Positions 15,075 to 23,880 of a stretch of 64,000 bases of DNA are shown here, one piece after another. The position numbers were made by a program, and so were the translations under genes. The notes beneath the pieces are model-generated. The model searched no databases and was not told the DNA's origin. It saw nothing but the letters and a program-made list of their open reading frames with translations. Positions within the stretch are counted from its first letter, which is position 1. Each line of letters begins with the position of its first letter. Origin of the DNA: Paenibacillus melissococcoides (GTDB lineage: Bacteria; Bacillota; Bacilli; Paenibacillales; Paenibacillaceae); the NCBI GenBank assembly GCA_944800085.1, contig CALYLO010000009.1, forward strand, positions 1-64,000, given 5' to 3'.

Positions 15075-16178
15075 ATGAATGCGATTGAAGTACGGGATCT
15101 GCGCAAGACGTTCCGCGTGCAGAAAAATCGGGAAGGATTGAGCGGCGCCTTACTCGACTTGTTCAAGCGCGAATACAATGAAGTCATGGCCGTGAAGGAC
15201 ATTTCCTTCACGATACCGCAGGGGGAAATATGCGGGTATATCGGCGAGAACGGCGCCGGCAAATCGACCACCATCAAAATGCTGACCGGCATCCTCGTGC
15301 CGACGGCGGGCGACATTCGGGTGAACGGCTTCATCCCGCACGCGGAGCGGGAGCGGTTCGTCCAGGGCATCGGCGTCGTGTTCGGGCAGCGGAGCCAGCT
15401 CTGGTGGGATATCGGCGTTATCGAATCGTTCCGCCTGCTGCGAAAGGTGTACCGGGTGCCGGAGGCGGATTTCAAGCGGCGGCTGGACGAGCTGGTCGAG
15501 CGGCTCCAGCTTCAGGATCTGCTGAACCGGCCGGTAAGGAAGCTGAGCCTGGGGCAGCGCATGCGCTGCGAGCTGGTGGCGTCCCTGCTGCATCAGCCGT
15601 CGGTCCTGTTCCTGGATGAGCCGACCATCGGACTCGACATCGTCGTGAAGACGGAGATTCGCGACTTCCTCCTGACGCTGAACCGCGAGCATGGCACGAC
15701 GATTCTGCTGACGACGCATGATCTGCAGGACATCGAAGCGCTCTGCACCCGCGTCATAATGCTGGATGACGGGCGCATTATCTATGACGGAAGCCTGGAT
15801 CTGCTCAAGTCCACCTGGGGCCAAGGAAGAGAGGTCCGCTTCCAGTTCGCCAAGCCGATGCGCGCGGGCGATGCCGAGGCGCTTACCTCCGGGCTCGAAG
15901 GAAGCTGGACGGTGCACTCGCCATACGAAGCGAGCATTCATGTGCCGCTGGAGACGAATATTTCCGATGTCATCGGGCGCGTCGTCGGGGGAGCTTCCAT
16001 CTCCGACCTGAAGATTATAGAGACGAATACGGATGACATCGTCCGCGAAATCTACAAGACCGGCAGCGCGGAGCTGCCGGAGGACGCAAGCGGTGCGGCC
16101 CAAGAGGGGAGCGGCACGGACGGAACCGGAACCGGTGCGGATGCCGAGCGGGAGAAGGATGCGGTGCTTCATGGCTAG
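15075..16178 (+). CDS. ABC-2 exporter ATP-binding protein
   Basis: The 367-residue ATPase starts at ATG 15075 behind GGGTGAGG. Walker A is GENGAGKST, the Q-loop region is FGQRSQLWWD, the signature is LSLGQRMRCEL and Walker B is VLFLDEPTIGLD. A family-specific C-terminal domain follows. The last ~30 residues are Gly/Ala/Asp-rich and variable. It belongs to the COG4586-type ATPases that pair with two six-helix permeases. It overlaps the first permease by 8 nt. Substrate unknown; relatives export drugs, peptides or polysaccharides. Confidence 0.9.
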   Translation: MNAIEVRDLRKTFRVQKNREGLSGALLDLFKREYNEVMAVKDISFTIPQGEICGYIGENGAGKSTTIKMLTGILVPTAGDIRVNGFIPHAERERFVQGIGVVFGQRSQLWWDIGVIESFRLLRKVYRVPEADFKRRLDELVERLQLQDLLNRPVRKLSLGQRMRCELVASLLHQPSVLFLDEPTIGLDIVVKTEIRDFLLTLNREHGTTILLTTHDLQDIEALCTRVIMLDDGRIIYDGSLDLLKSTWGQGREVRFQFAKPMRAGDAEALTSGLEGSWTVHSPYEASIHVPLETNISDVIGRVVGGASISDLKIIETNTDDIVREIYKTGSAELPEDASGAAQEGSGTDGTGTGADAEREKDAVLHG

Positions 16179-16965
16179 CGCTTATCTCGATTTAATCCGC
16201 ATCCGGTTTTTAACGATGCTGGCTTACCGGGTCAATTATTATTCCGGCATTCTCATTTATACGCTCAGCATCGGCGTCTATTATTTCACGTGGCAGGCGA
16301 TCTATGGGGGGCAAGGCTCCTTAGCCGGCTTCACCGCCGGGCAGATGACGACCTATATCGCGGTATCGTGGATGGCGCGCGCCTTCTATTTCAACAATAT
16401 GGACCGCGAGATCGCGAACGAGATTCGGGACGGCAGCGTCGCGATTCAGTTCATCCGTCCTTATAATTATTTGATTGTCAAAATGATGCAGGCCTTCGGC
16501 GAAGGCATCTTCCGCCTGCTCTTGTTCATGACGCCGGGCATGATCATTGCCTGCCTGCTGTTTCCGGTGGAGCTGCCGGCCGATCCGAAGCGCTGGCTCG
16601 TCTTCGCCTTGATGCTCTTTTTCAGCTTCCTGATCAATTCGCAGTTGAATATTCTTACGGGCCTGACTGCCTTTTTCGTGGAAAATATTGAGGGCATGAT
16701 CCGGATGAAGCGGGTCGTCGTCGATCTGTTCTCCGGCGTGATCGTGCCGATCTCGTTCTTCCCGGGGTGGCTCATTACGCTGAACGAATGGCTGCCGTTC
16801 CAGGCGATTACGTTCCTGCCGAGCTCGGTGTTCACCGGCCGCATCGAGGACGCCCAGATCCTGTCGGTGATCGGGATACAGATTGTCTGGTTCGCCGTGC
16901 TGATCGTGCCCATTCTGCTGATGTGGCGGGCCGCGCGGCAGCGCCTGTTCGTGCAAGGAGGGTAG
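16171..16965 (+). CDS. ABC-2 exporter permease, first subunit
   Basis: The 264-residue membrane protein begins at ATG 16171 inside the ATPase reading frame and shows about six membrane segments. The N-terminal YLDLIRIRFLTMLAYRVNYYSG is typical of COG4587/ABC2_membrane_6 permeases. It forms the transport channel with the next gene and is powered by the preceding ATPase. Translation is coupled by overlap. Confidence 0.88.
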   Translation: MASAYLDLIRIRFLTMLAYRVNYYSGILIYTLSIGVYYFTWQAIYGGQGSLAGFTAGQMTTYIAVSWMARAFYFNNMDREIANEIRDGSVAIQFIRPYNYLIVKMMQAFGEGIFRLLLFMTPGMIIACLLFPVELPADPKRWLVFALMLFFSFLINSQLNILTGLTAFFVENIEGMIRMKRVVVDLFSGVIVPISFFPGWLITLNEWLPFQAITFLPSSVFTGRIEDAQILSVIGIQIVWFAVLIVPILLMWRAARQRLFVQGG

Positions 16966-16969
16966 GGGC

Positions 16970-17755
16970 ATGTACTATTTCGGTCTCGTGGGAGAATATT
17001 TGAAAAATTACTTGAAAACCCGTCTAACGTATCGTGCGGATTTCTGGGTCGAAGTGGTGTCGGATCTGCTCTTCCAGGCGACGAACCTCATCTTCATCTT
17101 CGTCATCTTCATGCATACGCCGACGCTGGCAGGCTGGACGCGGGACGAGATGATCTTCGTCTACGGCTATTTCATGATTCCGTACGGCGTGTTTAGCTGC
17201 TTTTTCAATCTGTGGAACTTCAGCGAACGCTATATCGTCAAAGGGGAGATGGACCGCATTCTGACCCGGCCGGCCCATAATCTGTTCCAGATTCTGCTGG
17301 AAAATGTCGACCCGCCCGCGTTGATCGGTTCCTTCGTCGGGGCCGTCATGATGGGTATCTGCTGGGCCCGGCTCGGACTCGATTTCGGCCTGATCGAGCT
17401 GCTGATGCTGCTCGTCATGCTGGCCGGCTCGGTCATGGTCTACTTCGGCGTCTATGCGGCACTGACGTCGCTCTCGTTCTACACGGATGCCCCGACCGGC
17501 ATCCTGCCGCTCGTCTTCAATATTCAGAGCTACGGGCGCTATCCGCTCACGATCTACAACCGCTTCCTCCAGGTGCTGCTGACCTGGGTGCTGCCGTTCG
17601 CCTTCGTCGGCATCGTCCCGGCCTCTTACTTCGTGGAGGGCAAGGGCATGCAGCAGATGGCCTTGCTGACGCCGCTGATGGGCATCGCCTTCTTCGCGCT
17701 GGGCCTGACGCTGTGGAATGTCGGCATCAAGCGGTACCGCGGGGCGGGGTCCTAG
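16970..17755 (+). CDS. ABC-2 exporter permease, second subunit
   Basis: The 261-residue membrane protein has six predicted helices. It opens with YFGLVGEYLKNYLKTRLTYRADFWVE, typical of COG3694-type permeases that partner COG4586 and COG4587 proteins. It starts 4 nt after the previous stop, behind GGAGGG. With the two genes before it, it makes a complete exporter. The same three-part system is present in broken form at 21.9-25.9 kb. Confidence 0.88.
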   Translation: MYYFGLVGEYLKNYLKTRLTYRADFWVEVVSDLLFQATNLIFIFVIFMHTPTLAGWTRDEMIFVYGYFMIPYGVFSCFFNLWNFSERYIVKGEMDRILTRPAHNLFQILLENVDPPALIGSFVGAVMMGICWARLGLDFGLIELLMLLVMLAGSVMVYFGVYAALTSLSFYTDAPTGILPLVFNIQSYGRYPLTIYNRFLQVLLTWVLPFAFVGIVPASYFVEGKGMQQMALLTPLMGIAFFALGLTLWNVGIKRYRGAGS

Positions 17756-17792
17756 CTATCGGTAAAGATATGTTACATGGTTCGAAACAATG

Positions 17793-17831
17793 CCGTCGAT
17801 TCTGGCTGTCATGCCGGGGTCGGCGGTTTTT
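17793..17831 (+). terminator. Terminator of the ABC-2 operon
   Basis: CCGTCGA (17793-17799) pairs with TCGGCGG (17820-17826) with one wobble pair and is followed by TTTTT. Confidence 0.6.
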
Positions 17832-18116
17832 ATTTGAGCGGTGCCGGATATACACGAACGAGACATGAAACCAATATTGATGTATTCACGATATCCGAAC
17901 GTTCAGGCACGACAACCGAAACGTTTGAGCCGGCGTGCAATGCAAAGAACAAGCATACAAAGCTTGTACCAATAAAGTACAAAAAAAGTAAAATAATTAA
18001 GCAAAAATTATTAATTGGAATATTAGGGCGGTGTTTTCAGTAATCATGTAATGGCTGGCCAGCCGCAAATGAAAGAGCATAGCTCTACACACATACAGGG
18101 GACTGAGGAGGGCGAA
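17832..18116. other. Intergenic, AT-rich promoter-side region
   Basis: No gene is supported. The stretch 17960-18040 is AT-rich and probably holds the promoter of the following low-GC secreted protein. I see no clear consensus boxes. Confidence 0.4.
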
Positions 18117-18683
18117 ATGAAAAAACTTAAGGTCGTTACTCTGTTTTTATTTGCGTTCATTATGTTTTTTTCAACATTCCCAATATACTCGTTTGCGGCT
18201 ACGAATTATCCAGGAACCAGGGAAGCGGTTAAGGCCGGAGATGTTATTTTTTCGCCAAAAGGCAAGTCTACTTTTTTTGTGGGGCATGTCGCTATTGTAG
18301 GCACTGACGGCTATATTTATCACGCCTATCCTAACAAAGACGGCAAGAGGCGGGATAGCGTAAATAATTATTTTAATCTATTTGATTCCGGAAATGAATT
18401 TAAAGTACTTCGTCCCAAAAAACCAAAATCGTTAAATCCGGATAAAGCGGCCGAAATGGCAGAAGCCATCTACAAGGTAATCGAAAAGTATAATGTAATG
18501 GATATCAATCTAAATAATTTCGCAGATAACTACTGTTCCAAATTGATTTGGCAAGCCTACTTTTTTACTTCCTGGACGGATATCACGAATCAAGATTTGG
18601 AGTATAATTCACAAGCATGGATATATCCTAACGACATAAGGGATTCCGCTCATTTTAACACGGCAGTGTCTTTTAAAAAGTGA
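18117..18683 (+). CDS. Secreted YiiX/NlpC-P60-like cysteine hydrolase
   Basis: The 188-residue product starts at ATG 18117 behind GAGGAGGGCG. It has a Sec signal peptide (residues 1-27, ending IYSFAA). The mature part shows GDVIFS, GHVAIVGTDGYIYHAY and NYCSKLIWQAY. These positions match the histidine and catalytic cysteine of YiiX/YycO-like (DUF830) members of the NlpC/P60 superfamily. Such enzymes act on peptides or amides in the envelope; the substrate here is unknown. Codon use is more AT-rich than its neighbours, hinting at horizontal origin. It appears monocistronic. Confidence 0.75.
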   Translation: MKKLKVVTLFLFAFIMFFSTFPIYSFAATNYPGTREAVKAGDVIFSPKGKSTFFVGHVAIVGTDGYIYHAYPNKDGKRRDSVNNYFNLFDSGNEFKVLRPKKPKSLNPDKAAEMAEAIYKVIEKYNVMDINLNNFADNYCSKLIWQAYFFTSWTDITNQDLEYNSQAWIYPNDIRDSAHFNTAVSFKK

Positions 18684-18689
18684 ATGATT

Positions 18690-18725
18690 CCCAGGCAACC
18701 AGGAATGAAATCCCGGTTGCCTGGG
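18690..18725 (+). terminator. Hairpin after the YiiX-like gene
   Basis: The perfect 11-bp arms CCCAGGCAACC (18690-18700) and GGTTGCCTGGG (18715-18725) start just after the stop. The following bases are only moderately T-rich. Confidence 0.65.
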
Positions 18726-18875
18726 CTTGGCTTTGCAGTTGTCCCAACTGCCGGCGCATTGCTTAGTCTTGTAAAAACTTTTGCAAAAAACAGAAGAAAA
18801 ATAGATATAGTTGGGGAATATATATAAGGGTAACCATATCCATAATATGATGTACGAGAGAAAGGAGCCGCCCGC

Positions 18876-19220
18876 TTGAAAAAAGCAGCCAAGGTGTACG
18901 GCATAATCGCTGCAATGATTGTGCTTATCCCTGTCCTGATGTTCGCCTATATTCACTATCAGCTCGCTTCCCTCGAAAAAGCAACCTATGAGCATCTGAT
19001 TGGCCGGCAAGGCTATGCCGACAGCGATATTCTTCGCATCGATACGAAAGTCAAATTCCTTTCCTTATATACGGCGGAGGTGGTCTTTGCCGATGAGCCC
19101 GATATTACCTATGACTACAAAAAGAACGAAAAGGGAGATATCATCCAAGTAGGCATGTCCGATCCGGAAGGAACGGATTGGAAAAATTACAAGCATAAGC
19201 ATAAAGAGGCGTCGCCATAG
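18876..19220 (+). CDS. DUF3139 membrane-anchored protein
   Basis: The 114-residue protein starts at TTG 18876, with AAAGGAG upstream. One N-terminal membrane helix (about residues 7-25, YGIIAAMIVLIPVLMFAYI) is followed by a small extracytoplasmic domain containing EVVFADEPDITYDYKK. This is the layout of DUF3139 proteins common in Paenibacillus and Bacillus. Function is unknown. It is followed 141 nt later by bcp, with no evident shared promoter. Confidence 0.7.
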   Translation: MKKAAKVYGIIAAMIVLIPVLMFAYIHYQLASLEKATYEHLIGRQGYADSDILRIDTKVKFLSLYTAEVVFADEPDITYDYKKNEKGDIIQVGMSDPEGTDWKNYKHKHKEASP

Positions 19221-19361
19221 CAAAGCGATAGCATGGGCTGCCTGGGGAGGACGGGCACTGAGACTGCAGGGATTGGTTGTTTTTTGAAAAAAGAAGCGTT
19301 CGATGGTAAGCTAGAGGCATCATGCAACGGCAGTCTTGGCTGCCGGGAAGGAGTGCTGCAA

Positions 19362-19841
19362 ATGACACCATCCGATCAAGTTCAGCTCGGACAAGCCGTG
19401 CCGGACTTTACGCTTCCGTCCTCGACGGGCGCCGATATATCGCTGCGCGATTATGCGGGCAAGAAGGTCGTGCTCTATTTCTATCCGAAAGATATGACGC
19501 CAGGCTGCACGCAGGAGGCCTGCGATTTCCGCGATTATCACGGCGACTTCGAGAAATACAATGCGGTCGTGCTGGGCATCAGTCCCGATAACGTGAAATC
19601 TCATGAGAAGTTCATTGATAAGCACGGCCTGCCGTTCCCGCTGCTGGCCGACACGGAGCATCAGGTGGCCGAGCTGTTCGGCGTCTGGCAGTTGAAGAAA
19701 ATGTACGGCAAGGAGTATTACGGCATCGTTCGTTCGACCTTCCTGATCGACGAGGAGGGCAAGCTGGCGAAGGAATGGCGCAAGGTGAAGGTGAAAGGGC
19801 ACACGGAAGAGGTGCTTGAGGTGGTGCGCGAGCTAGGTTAG
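19362..19841 (+). CDS. bcp: Thioredoxin-dependent thiol peroxidase (peroxiredoxin)
   Basis: The 159-residue product is a PrxQ/BCP-type peroxiredoxin. The peroxidatic cysteine lies in MTPGCTQEACDFRD, where the second cysteine five residues later is the usual resolving partner. The fold starts with PDFTLPSSTG. It reduces hydroperoxides in the cytoplasm using thioredoxin. ATG 19362 follows AAGGAG and removes a non-conserved 43-residue upstream extension. Confidence 0.93.
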   Translation: MTPSDQVQLGQAVPDFTLPSSTGADISLRDYAGKKVVLYFYPKDMTPGCTQEACDFRDYHGDFEKYNAVVLGISPDNVKSHEKFIDKHGLPFPLLADTEHQVAELFGVWQLKKMYGKEYYGIVRSTFLIDEEGKLAKEWRKVKVKGHTEEVLEVVRELG

Positions 19842-19850
19842 GCGGGTAGC

Positions 19851-19889
19851 AGCTGCTCAAAGTCCGGGAGGACATCGAGCAGCTTTTTT
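19851..19889 (+). terminator. bcp terminator
   Basis: AGCTGCTC (19851-19858) pairs with GAGCAGCT (19877-19884), followed by six T. Confidence 0.85.
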
Positions 19890-19916
19890 GCATGGAATGC
19901 GCCGCCGCAGCAGGGT

Positions 19917-20624
19917 TTACACATGCGATACGTATAAGCTTTCCAGATCCTCCGTCGGATTGCCGGCGTAAACAATGCGCCCTTTCCGTAAAATAGCGAC
20001 TTGGTGCGCGATTTTCTCTGCCAGGCCGATGATGTGAGTCGACAGCAGAATGAGAGCGCCCTTGGCGCAGTACATCTGTAGCGTATCCCGTACCGTAATG
20101 ACTTGATCCGGGTCCAGACCGTTGGTAGGCTCGTCCAGGAGGAGAATATCCGGTTCGTGAAGCAGCGTTGACGCCAGCGCCACTCTTTTGGCCGTGCCCT
20201 GAGATAGGGAGCCTATCGGATAACCGCTGTACGACTGCAGCCCGAATTGCTTAAGCCAGTGCTGCATGCGCTCTTCAAGCAGATCTTTGGGGACATTGCG
20301 CAGTCGGCCGATTAATCTCATCATTTCAAGGACGGTCAAGAACGGATACTGGAAAGGAAACTCCATCATATATCCGACGCGCTGTTTGTAGCGCTGATCC
20401 TGCCAGTTCAGAACCTGGCCATTCAGCGTAATGCTTCCTTGCTGAGGCTGATTCATCCCGGCAATGAGATGCAGCAGCGTCGTCTTGCCCGCACCGTTAG
20501 GGCCGAGCAGTACCGTGATTTCTCCCGAATGCAGGGTCCAATCCATCTCTTGAAGGATGGGGGTGGAACCGTAGGCATAGCCGATGTGATGCAATTGCAG
20601 CGATAGAGGCTCTGTCTTGCCCAT
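19917..20624 (-). CDS. ABC transporter ATP-binding protein
   Basis: The 235-residue ATPase has Walker A GPNGAGKTT, signature LSQGTAKRVALA, Walker B ILLLDEPTNGLD and the H-loop histidine in STHIIG. It is short and soluble, typical of CcmA-type ATPases for ABC-2 exporters. It lies 15 nt downstream of a multi-helix membrane protein that is its likely partner. The pair may export a peptide or give immunity, but the substrate cannot be read from sequence. Confidence 0.88.
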   Translation of the reverse strand: MGKTEPLSLQLHHIGYAYGSTPILQEMDWTLHSGEITVLLGPNGAGKTTLLHLIAGMNQPQQGSITLNGQVLNWQDQRYKQRVGYMMEFPFQYPFLTVLEMMRLIGRLRNVPKDLLEERMQHWLKQFGLQSYSGYPIGSLSQGTAKRVALASTLLHEPDILLLDEPTNGLDPDQVITVRDTLQMYCAKGALILLSTHIIGLAEKIAHQVAILRKGRIVYAGNPTEDLESLYVSHV

Positions 20625-20639
20625 CGCTTGAATCCCTCC

Positions 20640-21902
20640 TTAACCATTTGCAGGAATTTTGTCAGGAATGGTGCGGTATAACCGGATAAATCCAATCTGA
20701 ATGATTGCGGTGAATAAAATAAAGAGAACAAAATGCAAGTGATGCAAATACAGGAGCAGAACCATGCCCGGCGTAATCAATAGCTGCCCAACCAAAGTGA
20801 TGCGGCCGCTAGCCGTAAAGCGGTATCCTGCCAACAATCCAAAAGAGGCAAGCGTAGAAGCAAGAAAGGCGCTCTTGAGGAACAGCAGCGCCGAATCTGC
20901 CCAGGGACGCTCCATTCCAACTTGCCATCCAAGATAATGAACAGCGGCGATGCTTGTGCCCAGCGCCCAATAACAAAGCCATTTCACAGACAACATCGTA
21001 CGCCATGCTTCCAAGGTAACCGTATATAAGGACATCCCTCTGCCTTCATTCGCGAAGCCTCTCACCGTCCAAATCTCATTGGCCAGCCAGATAATCAGGC
21101 CTGCGCCGATCGAGATAACCATGGGGCTATCAGCGGCAGCATAGAAGCAGAACAGCTCCAGGGCGAAGACGCAGAAGAGAAAGGGAACGGCGTCTTTGAA
21201 GCGGGTCACAAAGTAAAGCTCCTTGCGGAACAGCGGATAATGGGACAGCATGCGTGTCTTGACGCCAGTCTCTCCAGGAAGCGTCGAGCCCATCACTTGC
21301 GGCCAGGCGTATTCCGCGGCCCGGAATGCGCCAATGAATTGGAGCGCTATGATGATTGCCGCGCCAAGCATCTGTGCCGCAAGAGCAAGGGGAAGCATTA
21401 CACCCGCCAGGTTAACGGCCAGCCACACCACACACAGGCATTGGAAGGGAAGGCGTCCCGACCTATAGGAATAGCCGCTCACTTCCGCGTAAGAGAATCC
21501 AAGCAGCATCAGCATGAGCCAGAGCCACATGTCTGCATGTGACGGGGTCCACATGAATTGGCCGATGATGATCCACGCGAGGAGGAGCAGGCAGGGCGCT
21601 TTTTTCCAAACCGTATAGGCGGTCAAAAAGGAACTTCCCCGTCCCGATGACCATAGAAATCGTGCCTCTTCAACATGGAAGCTGGCGGCAAACAAGCTGA
21701 TGCCCGTTATGAAACCGATCAGCCAGCTTCCCAGCCGGATATAGATGGAAGGGAACTGACTGGATGCCAGCATGGCGGTCAGTTGAGACGCCCCGCGGGG
21801 TAGCAAAGCCAGAATCACCAGCAGCAGCACGATATCGCGCCGTGCCATCTGTTTTACGCGAGATAGATAGACGGTCTTATATAGCTGAAAGCTTGAGATC
21901 AT
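20640..21902 (-). CDS. ABC-2-like membrane permease
   Basis: The 420-residue protein has about ten hydrophobic segments and no signal peptide. I recognise no named family, but size and position before a stand-alone ATPase fit an ABC-2 permease. It begins 14 nt downstream of the chimeric ATPase gene and all three genes read in one direction. GC content is lower than in the LCP-hemL region. Confidence 0.7.
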   Translation of the reverse strand: MISSFQLYKTVYLSRVKQMARRDIVLLLVILALLPRGASQLTAMLASSQFPSIYIRLGSWLIGFITGISLFAASFHVEEARFLWSSGRGSSFLTAYTVWKKAPCLLLLAWIIIGQFMWTPSHADMWLWLMLMLLGFSYAEVSGYSYRSGRLPFQCLCVVWLAVNLAGVMLPLALAAQMLGAAIIIALQFIGAFRAAEYAWPQVMGSTLPGETGVKTRMLSHYPLFRKELYFVTRFKDAVPFLFCVFALELFCFYAAADSPMVISIGAGLIIWLANEIWTVRGFANEGRGMSLYTVTLEAWRTMLSVKWLCYWALGTSIAAVHYLGWQVGMERPWADSALLFLKSAFLASTLASFGLLAGYRFTASGRITLVGQLLITPGMVLLLYLHHLHFVLFILFTAIIQIGFIRLYRTIPDKIPANG

Positions 21903-21916
21903 AACATCTGCTCCCG

Positions 21917-22684
21917 TTAAGAAACAGGCGAGAACACATGATTCTCATCCTGCGAAGTATATAAATCGTAATATTTTCCTTGTAAACTCATCAATTCCTG
22001 ATGGCTCCCCATCTCGGTTATTTTCCCATTATCAAGTACGATGATGCGATCAGCATGCCGAACGGTACTCAACCGGTGCGCGATAATGATTTGCGAGCAG
22101 GAGATATGACGCAAGGAATCGCAAATGAGTTGCTCCGACATCAAATCCAGTGAACTCGTCGCTTCATCCAGCAACAGGATAGCGGGACGATGCAACAGAG
22201 CGCGAGCGAGAAGGATCCGTTGCCGTTGTCCTCCGGAAAAATTAAAACCGTTCTCGGATACCATCGTCTGATAGCCTAGCGGAAGCCGCATAATGTCATC
22301 ATGAATCGCGGCTTGTTTTGAAGCGTATACAATCATATCCATTGCAACGTTTTTATGGTACATTTGGATGTTCTCCATAATTGTCATATTAAATAAACGC
22401 GATTCTTGCAGCACGGCGCCGATTCGTTTCCGGAGTTCTTGTTTGTTCCATGTATTGATGCTCATGCCGTCAATTTTGATGATGCCCTTCATGGTCGTCG
22501 ATTTGCCGGCGCCGTTCGGGCCGATATAGCTGACGAACTCGCCGCTCTCAATATGGAAGCTGATGCCGCGAACGGCTTCCTTCACGACATAGTCGCGCGA
22601 GAGAAGCGTCCGCAAGGCTTTGAAGCGCCCTTCCTTTGGAGCGGAACGGCGGAATTGTTTGTGCAAATCAGTCACGGTAATCAC
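21917..22684 (-). CDS. Chimeric ABC ATPase (two families fused)
   Basis: Residues 1 to about 67 are a COG4586-type exporter ATPase (KQFRRSAPKEGRFKALRTLL...) up to Walker A, GPNGAGKST. From about residue 70 the sequence changes to the C-terminal half of a peptide-exporter ATPase, with KIDGMSINTWNKQELRKRIG, FSGGQRQRILLARALL, ILLLDEATSSLD and IIAHRLSTVRHADRI. The ~20 residues normally between Walker A and that strand are absent. Base composition becomes more AT-rich at the join (about 22470-22490). The protein keeps all ATP-binding motifs but lacks one core strand, so activity is doubtful. Confidence 0.8.
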   Translation of the reverse strand: MITVTDLHKQFRRSAPKEGRFKALRTLLSRDYVVKEAVRGISFHIESGEFVSYIGPNGAGKSTTMKGIIKIDGMSINTWNKQELRKRIGAVLQESRLFNMTIMENIQMYHKNVAMDMIVYASKQAAIHDDIMRLPLGYQTMVSENGFNFSGGQRQRILLARALLHRPAILLLDEATSSLDLMSEQLICDSLRHISCSQIIIAHRLSTVRHADRIIVLDNGKITEMGSHQELMSLQGKYYDLYTSQDENHVFSPVS

Positions 22685-22727
22685 GCTTGAACCCCCTTAT
22701 CATCCTTCTACGCTTGACTTCGTAACG

Positions 22728-23519
22728 CTAACTTCCCGTGCTCTGATATCGGGCCAGCCCGATTCTCCATACCCGCAAGGCAAGAACGAACAGGCCGGCG
22801 GCGATAAGCACCGACAGTCCGATCAGCCAGATGCCATAGCTGTTCCGCAAAATATACAAGGACGGGACATAGTTGGCGAAGCCGACAGGAATGATGCTGA
22901 GCAGCAGCCCCTGGAGCCAGGACGGATAAATGCTCATCGGGTATTGCGCCGCGGTGCGGGCGGCATCCTCGGTAATGTTTTGCAGCTCCTCGATGCGCGT
23001 AATCCAGAACCCGACGGACGCCGTCAGCAGGCCGATGGCGAAGAGCAGCACCGCGCCTGACAGGATGACGATCAGCGTAAGCGGCACCGCCGTCCATCCA
23101 ATCTGCCCCTGCTGCATCAGCGTTCCGATGCATATCGCGAGGATGGCCGTCCCTTGAACCACTTCGCCCAAGCGGATCGAGAAGTTCTGGGACATCAGCG
23201 CCAGCAGAATCGGGATCGGACGGAGCAGCAAGCCGTCGAGCGTGCCGGTGACTAAATATTTCTCCAGGTGGTGCACGTCGGAGGCGAACATTCGGTAGAT
23301 GGCTTTGGACAAGGAGAGGACGGCATACAAATAGCCGGCTTCCGCCAAGGTCCAGCCTTTGATATGGCCGAATCGGAGCAGAATGACCGCGAGCATAAGA
23401 AATTCGACTACACTAATGATGGCAGCCATAAGCGATGAGAACCAAAAATTGAACTTGTACTGCATCCGGCTGCGGATGCTTGCGCGCACGAGCAGCGCGT
23501 ACATGCGAATCCATGTCAT
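22728..23519 (-). CDS. ABC-2 exporter permease, second subunit (broken locus)
   Basis: The 263-residue six-helix protein starts at ATG 23519, overlapping the stop of the interrupted permease (ATGA). It opens with WIRMYALLVRASIRSRMQYKFNFWFSS, a COG3694-like pattern equivalent to the protein at 16970-17755. Its own sequence is intact. Both partners, however, are damaged: the first permease is split by an insertion sequence and the ATPase is chimeric. Confidence 0.85.
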   Translation of the reverse strand: MTWIRMYALLVRASIRSRMQYKFNFWFSSLMAAIISVVEFLMLAVILLRFGHIKGWTLAEAGYLYAVLSLSKAIYRMFASDVHHLEKYLVTGTLDGLLLRPIPILLALMSQNFSIRLGEVVQGTAILAICIGTLMQQGQIGWTAVPLTLIVILSGAVLLFAIGLLTASVGFWITRIEELQNITEDAARTAAQYPMSIYPSWLQGLLLSIIPVGFANYVPSLYILRNSYGIWLIGLSVLIAAGLFVLALRVWRIGLARYQSTGS

Positions 23520-23880
23520 CCGCCTTGCACCTCCACCTTCCGTCTCATGATCCCGGTAACGGCGAGATATAGAGCGGTAAATAGAGCGCACCAGATGACG
23601 GAGCCTGTCAACGCGGCGGGCGCTTCCATTCCGAGGTAGATTCGCGTCGGCACATAGTGCAGGAACGGATAGAACGACGCTTCGCTGATGGCGGCGAGCC
23701 AAGAAGGCAGCCATTCAATCGGGATGAGGAAGCCGGACAGCAGCATGCTGAAGGCATAGTTCACCCAATAGAGCCAACGGGATTCGGTCGTCCAGAGCGC
23801 CAGAGCTCCGATCAGGTAGTTCAGGCAAATGGAAATGTACGCGGCAAGCGTCAAAGCAACAGCGGTCCACATGTACGTAG

